A stretch of 64,000 nt of DNA from an uncultured Selenomonadales bacterium (lineage in GTDB: Bacteria > Bacillota > Negativicutes > DSM-1736 > Dendrosporobacteraceae), in contig CAMJML010000011.1 in the NCBI GenBank assembly GCA_946407015.1, forward strand, positions 39,274-103,273. The letters are read 5' to 3'. The translations under genes were made by a program, and so were the position numbers. Under the pieces are notes generated by a model. That model did no database searches. It had not been told where the DNA came from and saw nothing but the letters and a program-made list of their open reading frames with translations. This document shows, piece by piece, positions 33,973-41,965 of the stretch. Each line of letters begins with the position of its first letter. Position 1 is the first letter of the stretch.

Positions 33973-36159
33973 ATGAGCAAACGTTTAATTTTGGCTGAAA
34001 AGCCTTCCGTTGGCAGGGACCTGGCCAGGGTATTAGGCTGTACGAAGAATGGGAATGGTTATTTTGAAGGTGAACGCGATATCGTTACTTGGGCTTTAGG
34101 TCATTTGGTGACCTTAGCTGATCCTGAGGTATATGATCCCAAATATAAAGAATGGAGATTGGAAGATTTGCCAATGCTGCCCCAGCAGCTCACGCTGGTC
34201 GTCATTCGGCAGACGGCCAGGCAGTTCAATACGGTTAAAGAATTGCTGCTGCGCAAAGATATAGGGGAAATTATCATTGCGACCGATGCCGGACGGGAAG
34301 GGGAACTGGTAGCACGATGGATTCTTGAAAAAGTTCAGGTTGCCAAACCCTTAAAACGGTTATGGATATCGTCGGTAACCGATAAGGCGATTAAAGCCGG
34401 TTTTAGTCATTTAAAACCAGGCCGGGATTATGAAAACCTGTATGCATCGGCCGTAGCCCGGGCTGAAGCGGACTGGCTGGTAGGTCTCAATGCAACGCGG
34501 GCATTGACTTGTAAATATAATGCTCAATTATCCTGCGGGCGGGTTCAAACCCCGACACTAGCCATTATTGCTCAACGGGCCGATGAAATTCAACATTTTA
34601 AGCCGCGTCCTTTTTATGGCATTACCGCCGTTTTACCAACCCTTAAGCTAAGCTGGCAAAATAGAGAGACCGGTGGATTTCATCACTTTGATCAGGAAAA
34701 ATGCCGGCAATTGATTGCGGGCTTGACCGGTCAACCGGCGCGCGTTCTTGAAGTCAATAAAAGTGTTAAGAAAACTTATCCACCACAATTGTATGATTTG
34801 ACGGAACTGCAACGTGATGCGAATAAGGTTTATGGGTTTTCACCCAAAGAAACTTTAGCGTATTTGCAAAAGCTTTATGAAGTTCATAAAGTAGTGACTT
34901 ATCCGCGAACCGATTCACGCTATCTTTCTGCCGATTTGGCGGATACATTAAAAGACAGGCTGCAAGCCTGCGGTATTGGGCCTTATTCAAAAGCAGTGTT
35001 TCAATTATTGAAAAGGCCGCTCATGGTCAATAAACACTTTGTTGACGATAGCAAAGTATCGGATCATCATGCCATTATTCCAACCGAACAATTTGTGAAT
35101 ATCGGTGCTTTTAGCGATAAGGAACGAAAAATTTATGATCTGGTGGCTAAACGCTTCTTAGCGGTATTTTATCCACCGTTAGAATATGAAAAAACAACTG
35201 TTGTGGCTGAAATTAGCTCGGAGACTTTTATTGCCAAGGGAAAAACGGTGCTAAGCCCGGGATGGAAAGAAATTTATCAACAACATGAGAAGGAAGAAGA
35301 TGAACAAGACGAACTTTCAGACCAAATGTTGCCAAATTTGCATAAAGGTGACATAATAAAAGTTACCGGACTCACCTTAACCCAGGGTGCCACTAAGCCG
35401 CCTGTACCCTTTACAGAAGCCACGCTGCTGACTGCTATGGAACACCCATATAAGTACATGCAGCAGCTCGGAAGTTTACCTATAACATCCGAACATGCCG
35501 GTGGTTTGGGGACTGTTGCAACCAGAGCCGATATTATTGAAAAGTTATTTCATACTTTTCTGATTGAAAAAAAGGGCAAGGACATTCACATTACGACCAA
35601 AGGGCGGCAATTGCTGGAATTGGTGCCGGCTGATCTAAAGAGTCCGGCCCTGACCGTTGCCTGGGAGCAGCAGCTTAGTGAAATTTCTCAAGGGCGTCTG
35701 GGTAAAAAAGATTTTATTCAAGAGATGAAAAGCTACACCAAGCAGTTAGTTTCCCAAATTAAAAACAGTGAAGTCAAGTTTAGGCATGACAATGTGACGC
35801 GCAGCAAATGTCCGGAGTGTGGGCAATATCTGCTGGAGGTTAACGGAAAGAGAGGGAAAACGCTGGTTTGCCAGGATCGTGAATGTGGCTACCGCAAAGG
35901 CTTGGCGAAAGCAACCAATGCCCGCTGTCCTGAATGTCATAAAAAATTAGAGCTGCGTGGCGAAGGAGAAGGGCGTCTGTTTGTTTGTGCTTGCGGTTAT
36001 CGTGAGAAATTAACCGCTTTTAATGATCGGAAAAAGCAAGCGCGTACTCAGCTTTCCAAACGCGATGTGGCACAATATCTTCATCATCAAAATAAGCAGC
36101 AAGAGCAATCCATTAATTCGGCCTTGGCAGATGCGCTTGCTAAATTGCAGTTGAAATAA
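33973..36159 (+). CDS. topB: DNA topoisomerase III
   Basis: This 728-aa type IA topoisomerase relaxes or decatenates DNA through a single-strand break. The TOPRIM domain is at the N-terminus (LILAEKPSVGRDLARVLG; acidic metal triad with 'IIIATDAGREGELVARWI'). The catalytic Tyr lies in VVTYPRTDSRYL (about residue 315). Two C-terminal zinc-ribbon-like Cys clusters are seen (CPECGQYL...CQDRECGY and CPECHKKL...CACGY). GAGAGG lies 8 nt before the ATG. It appears monocistronic with a strong hairpin 50 bases after the stop. Confidence 0.94.
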   Translation: MSKRLILAEKPSVGRDLARVLGCTKNGNGYFEGERDIVTWALGHLVTLADPEVYDPKYKEWRLEDLPMLPQQLTLVVIRQTARQFNTVKELLLRKDIGEIIIATDAGREGELVARWILEKVQVAKPLKRLWISSVTDKAIKAGFSHLKPGRDYENLYASAVARAEADWLVGLNATRALTCKYNAQLSCGRVQTPTLAIIAQRADEIQHFKPRPFYGITAVLPTLKLSWQNRETGGFHHFDQEKCRQLIAGLTGQPARVLEVNKSVKKTYPPQLYDLTELQRDANKVYGFSPKETLAYLQKLYEVHKVVTYPRTDSRYLSADLADTLKDRLQACGIGPYSKAVFQLLKRPLMVNKHFVDDSKVSDHHAIIPTEQFVNIGAFSDKERKIYDLVAKRFLAVFYPPLEYEKTTVVAEISSETFIAKGKTVLSPGWKEIYQQHEKEEDEQDELSDQMLPNLHKGDIIKVTGLTLTQGATKPPVPFTEATLLTAMEHPYKYMQQLGSLPITSEHAGGLGTVATRADIIEKLFHTFLIEKKGKDIHITTKGRQLLELVPADLKSPALTVAWEQQLSEISQGRLGKKDFIQEMKSYTKQLVSQIKNSEVKFRHDNVTRSKCPECGQYLLEVNGKRGKTLVCQDRECGYRKGLAKATNARCPECHKKLELRGEGEGRLFVCACGYREKLTAFNDRKKQARTQLSKRDVAQYLHHQNKQQEQSINSALADALAKLQLK

Positions 36160-36208
36160 AGCAGGTGTTGGGTAAGGCTTTTAAGATATGCACTCAAGTA
36201 AGACATCG

Positions 36209-36245
36209 ATAACTAGGCTGAGCCGTTGTTGTTCAGCCTAGTTAT
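36209..36245 (+). terminator. Terminator of topB
   Basis: A 13-bp perfect stem, ATAACTAGGCTGA with its complement, and an 11-nt loop are followed by TTGTGT; the T-run is weak. Confidence 0.75.
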
Positions 36246-36326
36246 TTGTGTGAAATCATCGTTCTTGAGTAGATGGGTTGCTAAGCATGATGCACAACAG
36301 GAGTCAAAGCAACAAGGAGGCAGACA

Positions 36327-36530
36327 ATGAGTCAAGAAAACGGTGCTAATGGAAGCAAACCCAATGGACACAGCAAAAAGGTTGCGTCAACCGATATTTA
36401 CTGGCTGGACGAAAAAGGGTTCTTAGTGGAAAACGAGCAGGAAGCTAGTAAAGTTTTAATGATCGAACTTGATGAGGATGATGATATTATCCGGGTTACG
36501 TTGTTGCCGATAAAAAAGGTCACATCATAA
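36327..36530 (+). CDS. Small acidic protein of unknown function (67 aa)
   Basis: This 67-aa protein has a polar Asn/Lys-rich N-terminus and a compact second half (DIYWLDEKGFLVENEQEASKVLMIELDEDDDIIRVTLLPIKKV) with a DEDDD patch. AAGGAGG lies 6 nt before the ATG. It has no membrane or signal segment and no recognised family. A sigma-A promoter for the next gene begins 6 bases after its stop. Confidence 0.65.
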   Translation: MSQENGANGSKPNGHSKKVASTDIYWLDEKGFLVENEQEASKVLMIELDEDDDIIRVTLLPIKKVTS

Positions 36531-36536
36531 ATTTAC

Positions 36537-36565
36537 TTGACATTATTTGTAAAAGCTATTATTCT
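36537..36565 (+). promoter_or_regulatory. Sigma-A promoter of the Spo0E-like small gene
   Basis: TTGACA (36537-36542), 17-bp spacer and TATTCT (36560-36565). The TTG of this -35 box could be mistaken for a start codon of the downstream reading frame. Confidence 0.7.
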
Positions 36566-36599
36566 ATTGATATTGGTTGCATGGAAAGGATTGGAAGGT

Positions 36600-36815
36600 T
36601 TGTCGATTGAACAGCTAATAGCAAGAATTGCATATGTTCTGGAAGAATTGGATCGTATTCCAGCAGAAACGAAAGCCGAATCTCCACTCATACAAGAGTT
36701 GGAGTTTTTACTGGATCAATATAAAGATTACAAAAAGGTACAAAGGTATCAAACTTCATTATTGGAAAGACTTGAGTATTTCGAAAATGACAAAAAGAGA
36801 GCTACTATGGAGTAG
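36600..36815 (+). CDS. Small helical protein, weakly Spo0E-like (71 aa)
   Basis: The 71-aa protein is predicted to be two or three helices. TTG 36600 is chosen because AAAGGA ends 9 nt upstream and the promoter at 36537-36565 rules out earlier starts. The segment 'SPLIQELEFLLDQYKDYKK' resembles the SxELDxLIxxYY core of Spo0E-type aspartyl-phosphate phosphatases, which dephosphorylate the sporulation regulator Spo0A, but the match is loose. A hairpin terminator overlaps its end. Regard the Spo0E assignment as a suggestion only. Confidence 0.5.
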   Translation: MSIEQLIARIAYVLEELDRIPAETKAESPLIQELEFLLDQYKDYKKVQRYQTSLLERLEYFENDKKRATME

Positions 36816-36829
36816 CATTTTTTTTTGAC
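36801..36829 (+). terminator. Terminator of the 71-aa gene
   Basis: GCTACT pairs with AGTAGC around ATGG and runs into ATTTTTTTTT; the stem overlaps the last codons and stop. Confidence 0.85.
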
Positions 36830-36945
36830 GGAATGATGAAAAACGGATAACTGTTGCAGGAAAAATTCTTTATGACGAAATTTTGTGCGGCTTTTGTTTG
36901 CGCTAGTTCTGTTGAAAATTAGCCTTTTTTAGCATAATAAAATTA

Positions 36946-36975
36946 TTGAAATTTCCATAAAATGTATGCTACAAT
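36946..36975 (+). promoter_or_regulatory. Sigma-A promoter of a short leader RNA
   Basis: TTGAAA (36946-36951), 18-bp spacer and TACAAT (36970-36975) lie about 60 bases before a terminator-like hairpin at 37034. Confidence 0.7.
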
Positions 36976-37033
36976 CGTTAAGCAAACACTCCTTTTTCTA
37001 AAAAGACATTCTATGAATACTACCCTCTAATCG

Positions 37034-37062
37034 GTTTCTTCGTGAGAAGAGACTTCTTTTTT
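37034..37062 (+). terminator. Leader terminator upstream of the secreted 158-aa protein gene
   Basis: GTTTCTTC pairs with GAAGAGAC (two G-T pairs) around GTGA, followed by TTCTTTTTTT. With the promoter at 36946 it would give a transcript of about 80 nt or attenuate the gene at 37229. Nothing else is recognised in the 413-base gap 36816-37228. Confidence 0.65.
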
Positions 37063-37228
37063 TGTAATTTTTTATTGATATCCGGGCTTTCTTAAAAAAA
37101 CCGGCAGCGGGATATGAGCTATTTGTGGGGAACGTCCGGAGAGTTGTATGTTATGACCAGGAATTTAAGGTTCCTTTGTCGAAAAAGTCTGCATCAAAGA
37201 GTTGATGGATAATTAAGGAGCGGTTATT

Positions 37229-37705
37229 ATGAAAAAAAGACTTCTTTGGCTGATTTTGCCGCTGTTATTATGGACGGCTGTTTGCAGTGCTGCCGTTTCT
37301 CAAGCTGATTTTTCTATGGGTGAAATAAGCCTTTTCAGTCATAAGGATATCGATATTATTGAAAAATTTGGCCATGCTAAAAAACAAATGACGGATGATC
37401 AAAGACAGCCACCGCTGGACTATTTTATTTATCCGGGGATACGCTTTGGAATTGTTCAGCCAACCGGAGAAATTGCTTTTATGAGTGTGGATACCGGTGC
37501 CTATCAGACTGTGAGGGGGATTAAGGTAGGTGGAACGGTCTATAAAGTTGTCAAAGAATATGGTGAGCCGGAGCGGCAAACCATCAAAGGACATCGGTAT
37601 TATGTTTATCGCTTGGAATCTGATCCCACTTACCGGCTGATGTTTGATATGAGTGAAGGGTATGTCAGCCGGATTATTTTGACTAAGCTCAGCGATCTTC
37701 CGTAA
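37229..37705 (+). CDS. Secreted protein of unknown function (158 aa)
   Basis: An N-terminal signal peptide (MKKRLLWLILPLLLWTAVCSAA) is followed by a small domain. That domain contains 'GIRFGIVQPTGEIAFMSVDTGAYQTVRGIKVGGTVYKVVKEYGEPE', a pattern seen in exported proteins where a G-I-x-V-G-x-T turn precedes 'V-K-YGEP'. The family was not named with certainty. AAGGAG lies 8 nt before the ATG. The YitT gene follows after 30 nt, so co-transcription is possible. Confidence 0.7.
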   Translation: MKKRLLWLILPLLLWTAVCSAAVSQADFSMGEISLFSHKDIDIIEKFGHAKKQMTDDQRQPPLDYFIYPGIRFGIVQPTGEIAFMSVDTGAYQTVRGIKVGGTVYKVVKEYGEPERQTIKGHRYYVYRLESDPTYRLMFDMSEGYVSRIILTKLSDLP

Positions 37706-37735
37706 AATAGTTTGACATACGAAATGAGGATGAAT

Positions 37736-38587
37736 ATGAAAAATAAAATCTGGCAATATGCATCGGTGGCACTGGGCTGTTTGATTTGCGGTGCGTCCAT
37801 CAATTTATTTTTAGTTCCCCATCATTTGCTAAGCGGCGGTGTGAGTGGACTGGCCATTATTTCTTATTTCCTGTTCGGATTTCCAATTGGCGTTCAGATC
37901 TTTTTGATGAATATCCCGTTAATCTATGCGGCTTACCGGGTGCTGGGCCGGGATTACACGATCATGGCCATCTTTGGGAGCATCATGTTTTCATTGGCGG
38001 TGGATGTAACCCAATTCCTTACCAACTATAACTTACTGGATGATACCCTGTTGGCAGCCCTAACCGGGGGGTTAGTCAGCGGCCTTGGTTCCGGCATCAT
38101 CTTTAGGGTTAATGGCAGTGGCGGCGGCTTGGACATTGTCGCGGCCATTGTAAAAAAATATTATTCCTTTAATTTTGGTATTGTCGGTTTTGCCATTAAC
38201 TTGGTTATTTTGCTGCTGGCGGCCACGTTATTTGGCTTAAAGCTGGCTGTCCTAACCCTGATTTCCATGTTTGTCGGTGCCAATTTAACTGATAAAGTGG
38301 TAGAAGGGTTTAACCGCAAGAAAATTGTTCATATCGTATCCTATAACACACAGGCCATTGTAGATTCCATATTAAAAGAAGTTGGCCGGGGTGTGACCAT
38401 CTTGCAGGGCGAAGGCGCTTTCACCCGGCAACAAAAGCAGGTTATTTTTGTGGTAGTCAGCTTAACGCAAATTGCCAAGATTAAATATTTGGTCCAGGAA
38501 GCGGATCCTCAAGCCTTTATGATCGTCAGCGAGGCCGCTGAAGTCATGGGACGGGGCTTTACCTTGCCTGGTGCGAGAAACCAATAG
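37736..38587 (+). CDS. YitT-family membrane protein (DUF161 + DUF2179)
   Basis: This 283-aa protein has five to six hydrophobic segments and the YitT signature ('PHHLLSGGVSGLAIISYFLFGFPIGVQIFLMNIPL', 'GLVSGLGSGIIFRVNGSGGGLDIVAAI'). A C-terminal soluble DUF2179 domain follows ('GRGVTILQGEGAFTRQQKQVIFVVVS'). These proteins are widespread in Firmicutes with no settled function; transport is suspected. ATG 37736 follows GAGG by 6 nt and is preferred to the TTG at 37712. Confidence 0.9.
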   Translation: MKNKIWQYASVALGCLICGASINLFLVPHHLLSGGVSGLAIISYFLFGFPIGVQIFLMNIPLIYAAYRVLGRDYTIMAIFGSIMFSLAVDVTQFLTNYNLLDDTLLAALTGGLVSGLGSGIIFRVNGSGGGLDIVAAIVKKYYSFNFGIVGFAINLVILLLAATLFGLKLAVLTLISMFVGANLTDKVVEGFNRKKIVHIVSYNTQAIVDSILKEVGRGVTILQGEGAFTRQQKQVIFVVVSLTQIAKIKYLVQEADPQAFMIVSEAAEVMGRGFTLPGARNQ

Positions 38588-38635
38588 CGGTTTACTCTAT
38601 GATGAAGGTTTGTTTTGCCTGAGAGAGGGAGAAGA

Positions 38636-39541
38636 ATGCAGCAGAATTCGCAAAAAATCTATTTTTTTCTAGCTATGACGGCCGTTTTATGGGGGGGGAA
38701 TCCGGTTGCCGTTAAAAGCATTTTAGGTGAGATATCCCCAGTGATGATCGTGTTGTTAAGATTCTTAGGCATCAGCTTGATTTTGCTGGTGGTGTTGTTT
38801 TATAAGCAGGGCAAAGCTGCCCTGCCACCCAAAAAACATATTCCAACCTTAATTCTAATGGGCTTTACCGGTGTGGGGCTCAATAATGGCTTGCAATTTA
38901 CCGGCTTGCAATATTCAAGTGCCGTGAACTGTTCACTGGTGGCGGCTTTAAGTCCGGCAGCAACGGCCTTGCTGGCGGTAGCTTTCTTGCAGGAGAAAAT
39001 GCATACCAGGCAGTGGCTGGGGATTTTGATCTCTTTTCTGGGTGTTGTATTTTTAATTGCTCATGGCTCGCTGGAGGTTATTCAAAATTTATCCTTTAAT
39101 CACGGGGAGCTTTTGTTTTTAGCCAGCCAGATCAGCTGGGCCGTTTATTCCATTTTGGGGCGCGGGGTTATGGAGGATTTATCCCCGATTGCAACCACAG
39201 CCTGGGCGGGTGTTACCGGTACATTATTCATGCTTGCAGCTGCACTCTATCAAGGAACGGGTCTTACCGCACAGTTATCACAGTTTGCCTGGCTGTCTAT
39301 GGGATATATGATTGTAGGAAGCGGTATTCTGGCTTTCACCTGGTGGAATGCCGGGCTTTCCAGTGTTGGACCGAATAGAACAGCCATCTTCTCGAATGTT
39401 ATCCCCTTGGCCGGGATGCTGTTATCGGTAGCGTTTTTGCAGGAACACATCGGCTGGCGTGAAGTAACCGGAGCGCTATGGATTATTTCCGGCGTTTTTT
39501 TAACGACCCGTAAACCCAGTCTGGCGTCCCAAACGGCTTAG
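38636..39541 (+). CDS. EamA-family (DMT superfamily) transporter
   Basis: This 301-aa ten-helix transporter has two EamA repeats: 'FLAMTAVLWGGNPVAVKSILGEISPVMIVLLRFLGI' in the first, and 'YMIVGSGILAFTWWNAGLSSVGPNRTAIFSNVIPLAGMLLSVAFLQEHIGW' in the second. ATG 38636 has GGGAG 5 nt upstream, while the TTG/ATG-like start at 38615 lacks one. Substrate unknown. The Fpg-family gene follows after 60 nt. Confidence 0.88.
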   Translation: MQQNSQKIYFFLAMTAVLWGGNPVAVKSILGEISPVMIVLLRFLGISLILLVVLFYKQGKAALPPKKHIPTLILMGFTGVGLNNGLQFTGLQYSSAVNCSLVAALSPAATALLAVAFLQEKMHTRQWLGILISFLGVVFLIAHGSLEVIQNLSFNHGELLFLASQISWAVYSILGRGVMEDLSPIATTAWAGVTGTLFMLAAALYQGTGLTAQLSQFAWLSMGYMIVGSGILAFTWWNAGLSSVGPNRTAIFSNVIPLAGMLLSVAFLQEHIGWREVTGALWIISGVFLTTRKPSLASQTA

Positions 39542-39600
39542 AATGAAGAGCGCCGTTTCGTGGGAAACTAGCTCCAAGTGCTGGACAAGGGGGAAGGATA

Positions 39601-40419
39601 ATGCCGGAAATACCTGAAATAGAGACGGTAAAGAACCACCTTATTCAAAAGATTCAGGGCAAGACCGTACAATCCGTACTGGTTAACCGCCATAAAGCCA
39701 TCAATGTGACCAAAGAGGCCTTGGTTCAGGCCCTTGCCGGTCAGGCGGTTGCTTCGGTGCGCAGGCGTGCCAAACAGCTGATTATCAGCTTCACGAATGA
39801 AAAATCATTGATTATTCATTTCATGCTGGAAGGATATACCCGCTTTTTCTATTCAGAAGAGCCGGTCGATGGACAGCCGTCCGTTCTGTTTGAACTGGCG
39901 ACCAATGAGAGTCTTGCTTTTTATAAGATGAATTTAGGTTATATTCATCTAGTGGATACCACTCAGTTTGATGAGATGCCTGACCTGGCTGATTTGGGTC
40001 CTGAACCACTGGATCCGGACTTTTCGGCAACCGCATTTTTAACATTACTGGGTCAGCGTAAAGGCATGATTAAACCTTTATTGATGGATCAGCAGTTTAT
40101 TGCGGGAATTGGCAATGTCTATTCCAATGAAATTCTGTTTTGCTGCCGGTTGCTGCCAACGCGTAAAGTCGGTACTATTGCCGATGCGGAGCGTCAGCGC
40201 TTGTATCATTGCATGCAGACTTTACTGAAACAGGCGATTGCTGCGGGTGGTGTTTATGATGAGCCGTTTTGCTCAGATGATCATTTGACCGGAGGCTATG
40301 AAAACAGCCTGCAAGTGGCTTATCGCACCGGACAGCCTTGCTATACCTGTGGTACAGCCATTATCACAAGCCGGGTCGGGGGCAGGAATGCGTTCTATTG
40401 CCCTCATTGTCAGCATTAA
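39601..40419 (+). CDS. Fpg/Nei-family DNA glycosylase
   Basis: This base-excision repair glycosylase removes oxidised purines or pyrimidines and cleaves the abasic site. The N-terminal catalytic Pro-Glu (MPEIPEIETV), the Lys in 'RRRAKQLIIS', the Asn in 'AGIGNVYSNEILF' and the C-terminal zinc finger (CYTCG...FYCPHCQ) are intact. It departs from classical MutM: the void-filling 'HLGMSG' Met is replaced (HFMLEG), and the 'DPRRFG' loop with its Arg/Phe is replaced by 'YKMNLGYIHL'. Lesion preference may therefore differ from 8-oxoguanine. The length of 272 aa is standard. Confidence 0.88.
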   Translation: MPEIPEIETVKNHLIQKIQGKTVQSVLVNRHKAINVTKEALVQALAGQAVASVRRRAKQLIISFTNEKSLIIHFMLEGYTRFFYSEEPVDGQPSVLFELATNESLAFYKMNLGYIHLVDTTQFDEMPDLADLGPEPLDPDFSATAFLTLLGQRKGMIKPLLMDQQFIAGIGNVYSNEILFCCRLLPTRKVGTIADAERQRLYHCMQTLLKQAIAAGGVYDEPFCSDDHLTGGYENSLQVAYRTGQPCYTCGTAIITSRVGGRNAFYCPHCQH

Positions 40420-40477
40420 TCATGTAAAAAAACAAAAATTTTGACTATTGCATCTTTAGCCTAACTATGCTATGATA

Positions 40478-40776
40478 AAAACAAGCACAATCCTTATAGT
40501 GACTTAGTGTTCAGTCGGTAATGCAAGAGGCAAGGACGTTTGTTTCCGGGTTTTTGCAGCGAAGGTCATGAGTCTTTCTGGGTAGTGTTTTTGTTTTTGG
40601 TTTTCAGATTGAGATCCGGTTTTTAGTGAGTAACAGGTTTGAACGATTTTTGCCGTCCAGTAGTGAAGAGGTTCAGGTATTGCTTGAAAAGAGGTTGTTT
40701 GACAAGTGCCATGGTTCCAAATACTATAAGGATGTGCTGGTTTTAAAAAGGAGAAGGGAAACCTTCTCCTTTTGTG
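40478..40776 (+). ncRNA. Candidate ~300-nt structured RNA with 5'-3' closing stem
   Basis: The segment lies in a 459-base gap without a convincing gene. AAAACAAGCACAATCCTTATAG at its 5' end (40478-40499) is complementary to CTATAAGGATGTGCTGGTTTT (40724-40744), with one mismatch and one bulge, closing a molecule of about 270 nt. A terminator (AAGGAGAAGG-GAAA-CCTTCTCCTT plus Ts, 40747-40776) follows at once. A -35-like TTGACT is at 40441, with a TATGCT -10 at 40466 (19-bp spacer). The interior is rich in U and G with smaller hairpins. The closing stem and size recall 6S or SRP-type RNAs, but the SRP core motif is absent. ORFs in the region have no RBS. Confidence 0.55.
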
Positions 40777-40878
40777 TTGCGGCAAATTTTAGGCAACCCA
40801 TAAAAATAGCTCCAAACCGGCTAAGATCTCTGTTACAATAGAACTCTAGTCTAATTCATACCATAAAGGGGCGTCACT

Positions 40879-41949
40879 ATGTTTGATCTAGCGAACATTA
40901 CTTTGGAACAGTTGGCTATTCATCGGGTCGGCAACAAGCTGAAGGATGAGGGGATTGTTATTTCTCCTGCTTTAACCTCTATGACCGATGGCGATGTAGA
41001 AGAATTGCTGATGAAATATTTCCTGTCTTCTTTCCGCGAAAAACTGCTGGTTAAATTCTTTCATGAAACCGACATTCATTTAAATGAAATCTATATGTAT
41101 GCTGCTCAGGCTTTTATCCATCCTGATCAATTTTATAACCAATCTGTTAACATGCTGAAACACCTGTATGAGAAATCTTCGCATCCGCAAATTAAGGGCG
41201 GCGAATTTTATGTAGCCTATTTTTCCGGGTGTACCGTCCAAGAACAACCGGTGGATGCAATCGGCATTTTTAAAACGGAAAGAAAAGAAAACTATTTAAA
41301 AATTGTCAATAGCCGTAATCAGTTTCAACTCGGGACTGACATTGGCATTAATATTAAGAAGTTAGATAAAGGCTGTATTATCTTTAATGCCGAATCCGTC
41401 GATGGGTTCAGGGTTGCTATTGTAGACAATACCAATAAAGGCGGTAACAATGAAGCCGCTTACTGGAAAGAAGATTTCCTGCGCCTGACGGACGTCCAAA
41501 ATGAATATTATCATACGAAGAACTGTTTGGAATTATGCCAGGATTTTGCCGAGAGCATCTATGGCCCGGTCTATCAAGCGGATAAAAAGGACCGGGTGGT
41601 ATTTATGAATGAAGCGATTTCGTATTTTCACCAGAACCAAGAATTTGATTTGAATGATTTTACTCAGAACGTGTTGAAAGAACCGGAACTGATTGAACAA
41701 TTTAAAGAGCATAAAGAGCTTTACGAGTTGAATCAGGGGACGGTTTCAAGCGACGCTTTTACCATTTCGGGGCCGGCGGTCAAAACAGTCAAACGCAAAT
41801 TCAATAATTTAATTAAACTGGATACCGATATTGAGATAAAAATAAAAACAGCCGCAGCTGAAAATGCCGGGGCTGAGTTTATTGAACGCGGGTATGATGA
41901 GCAGAAGGGTATGCATTTTTACAAAGTTTACTTTAATGAGGAAGAATAG
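40879..41949 (+). CDS. Nucleoid-associated protein (NdpA/YejK family)
   Basis: This 356-aa protein belongs to the 37-kDa nucleoid-associated protein family. Typical features are the N-terminal 'LAIHRVGNKLKDEGIVIS', the central 'YFSGCTVQEQPVDAIGIFKTERKENYLKI...GINIKKLDKGCIIFN' and 'FLRLTDVQNEYYHTKNCLELCQDF', and the C-terminal 'FTISGPAVKTVKRKFNNLIKLDTDIEIKI'. The molecular role is not well known; association with nucleoid DNA is the family description. AAAGGGG lies 7 nt before the ATG. It stands alone. Confidence 0.87.
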   Translation: MFDLANITLEQLAIHRVGNKLKDEGIVISPALTSMTDGDVEELLMKYFLSSFREKLLVKFFHETDIHLNEIYMYAAQAFIHPDQFYNQSVNMLKHLYEKSSHPQIKGGEFYVAYFSGCTVQEQPVDAIGIFKTERKENYLKIVNSRNQFQLGTDIGINIKKLDKGCIIFNAESVDGFRVAIVDNTNKGGNNEAAYWKEDFLRLTDVQNEYYHTKNCLELCQDFAESIYGPVYQADKKDRVVFMNEAISYFHQNQEFDLNDFTQNVLKEPELIEQFKEHKELYELNQGTVSSDAFTISGPAVKTVKRKFNNLIKLDTDIEIKIKTAAAENAGAEFIERGYDEQKGMHFYKVYFNEEE

Positions 41950-41965
41950 CTGGGTTTGAGAGCCA

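Noticed and set aside
36537..36599. TTG start giving a 92-aa version of the Spo0E-like protein
   Set aside because: The TTG belongs to the -35 box of a good promoter; the mRNA would start downstream.
40626..40841. 71-aa plus-strand ORF inside the structured RNA candidate
   Set aside because: No RBS, and it runs through the closing stem and terminator of the RNA; treated as chance.
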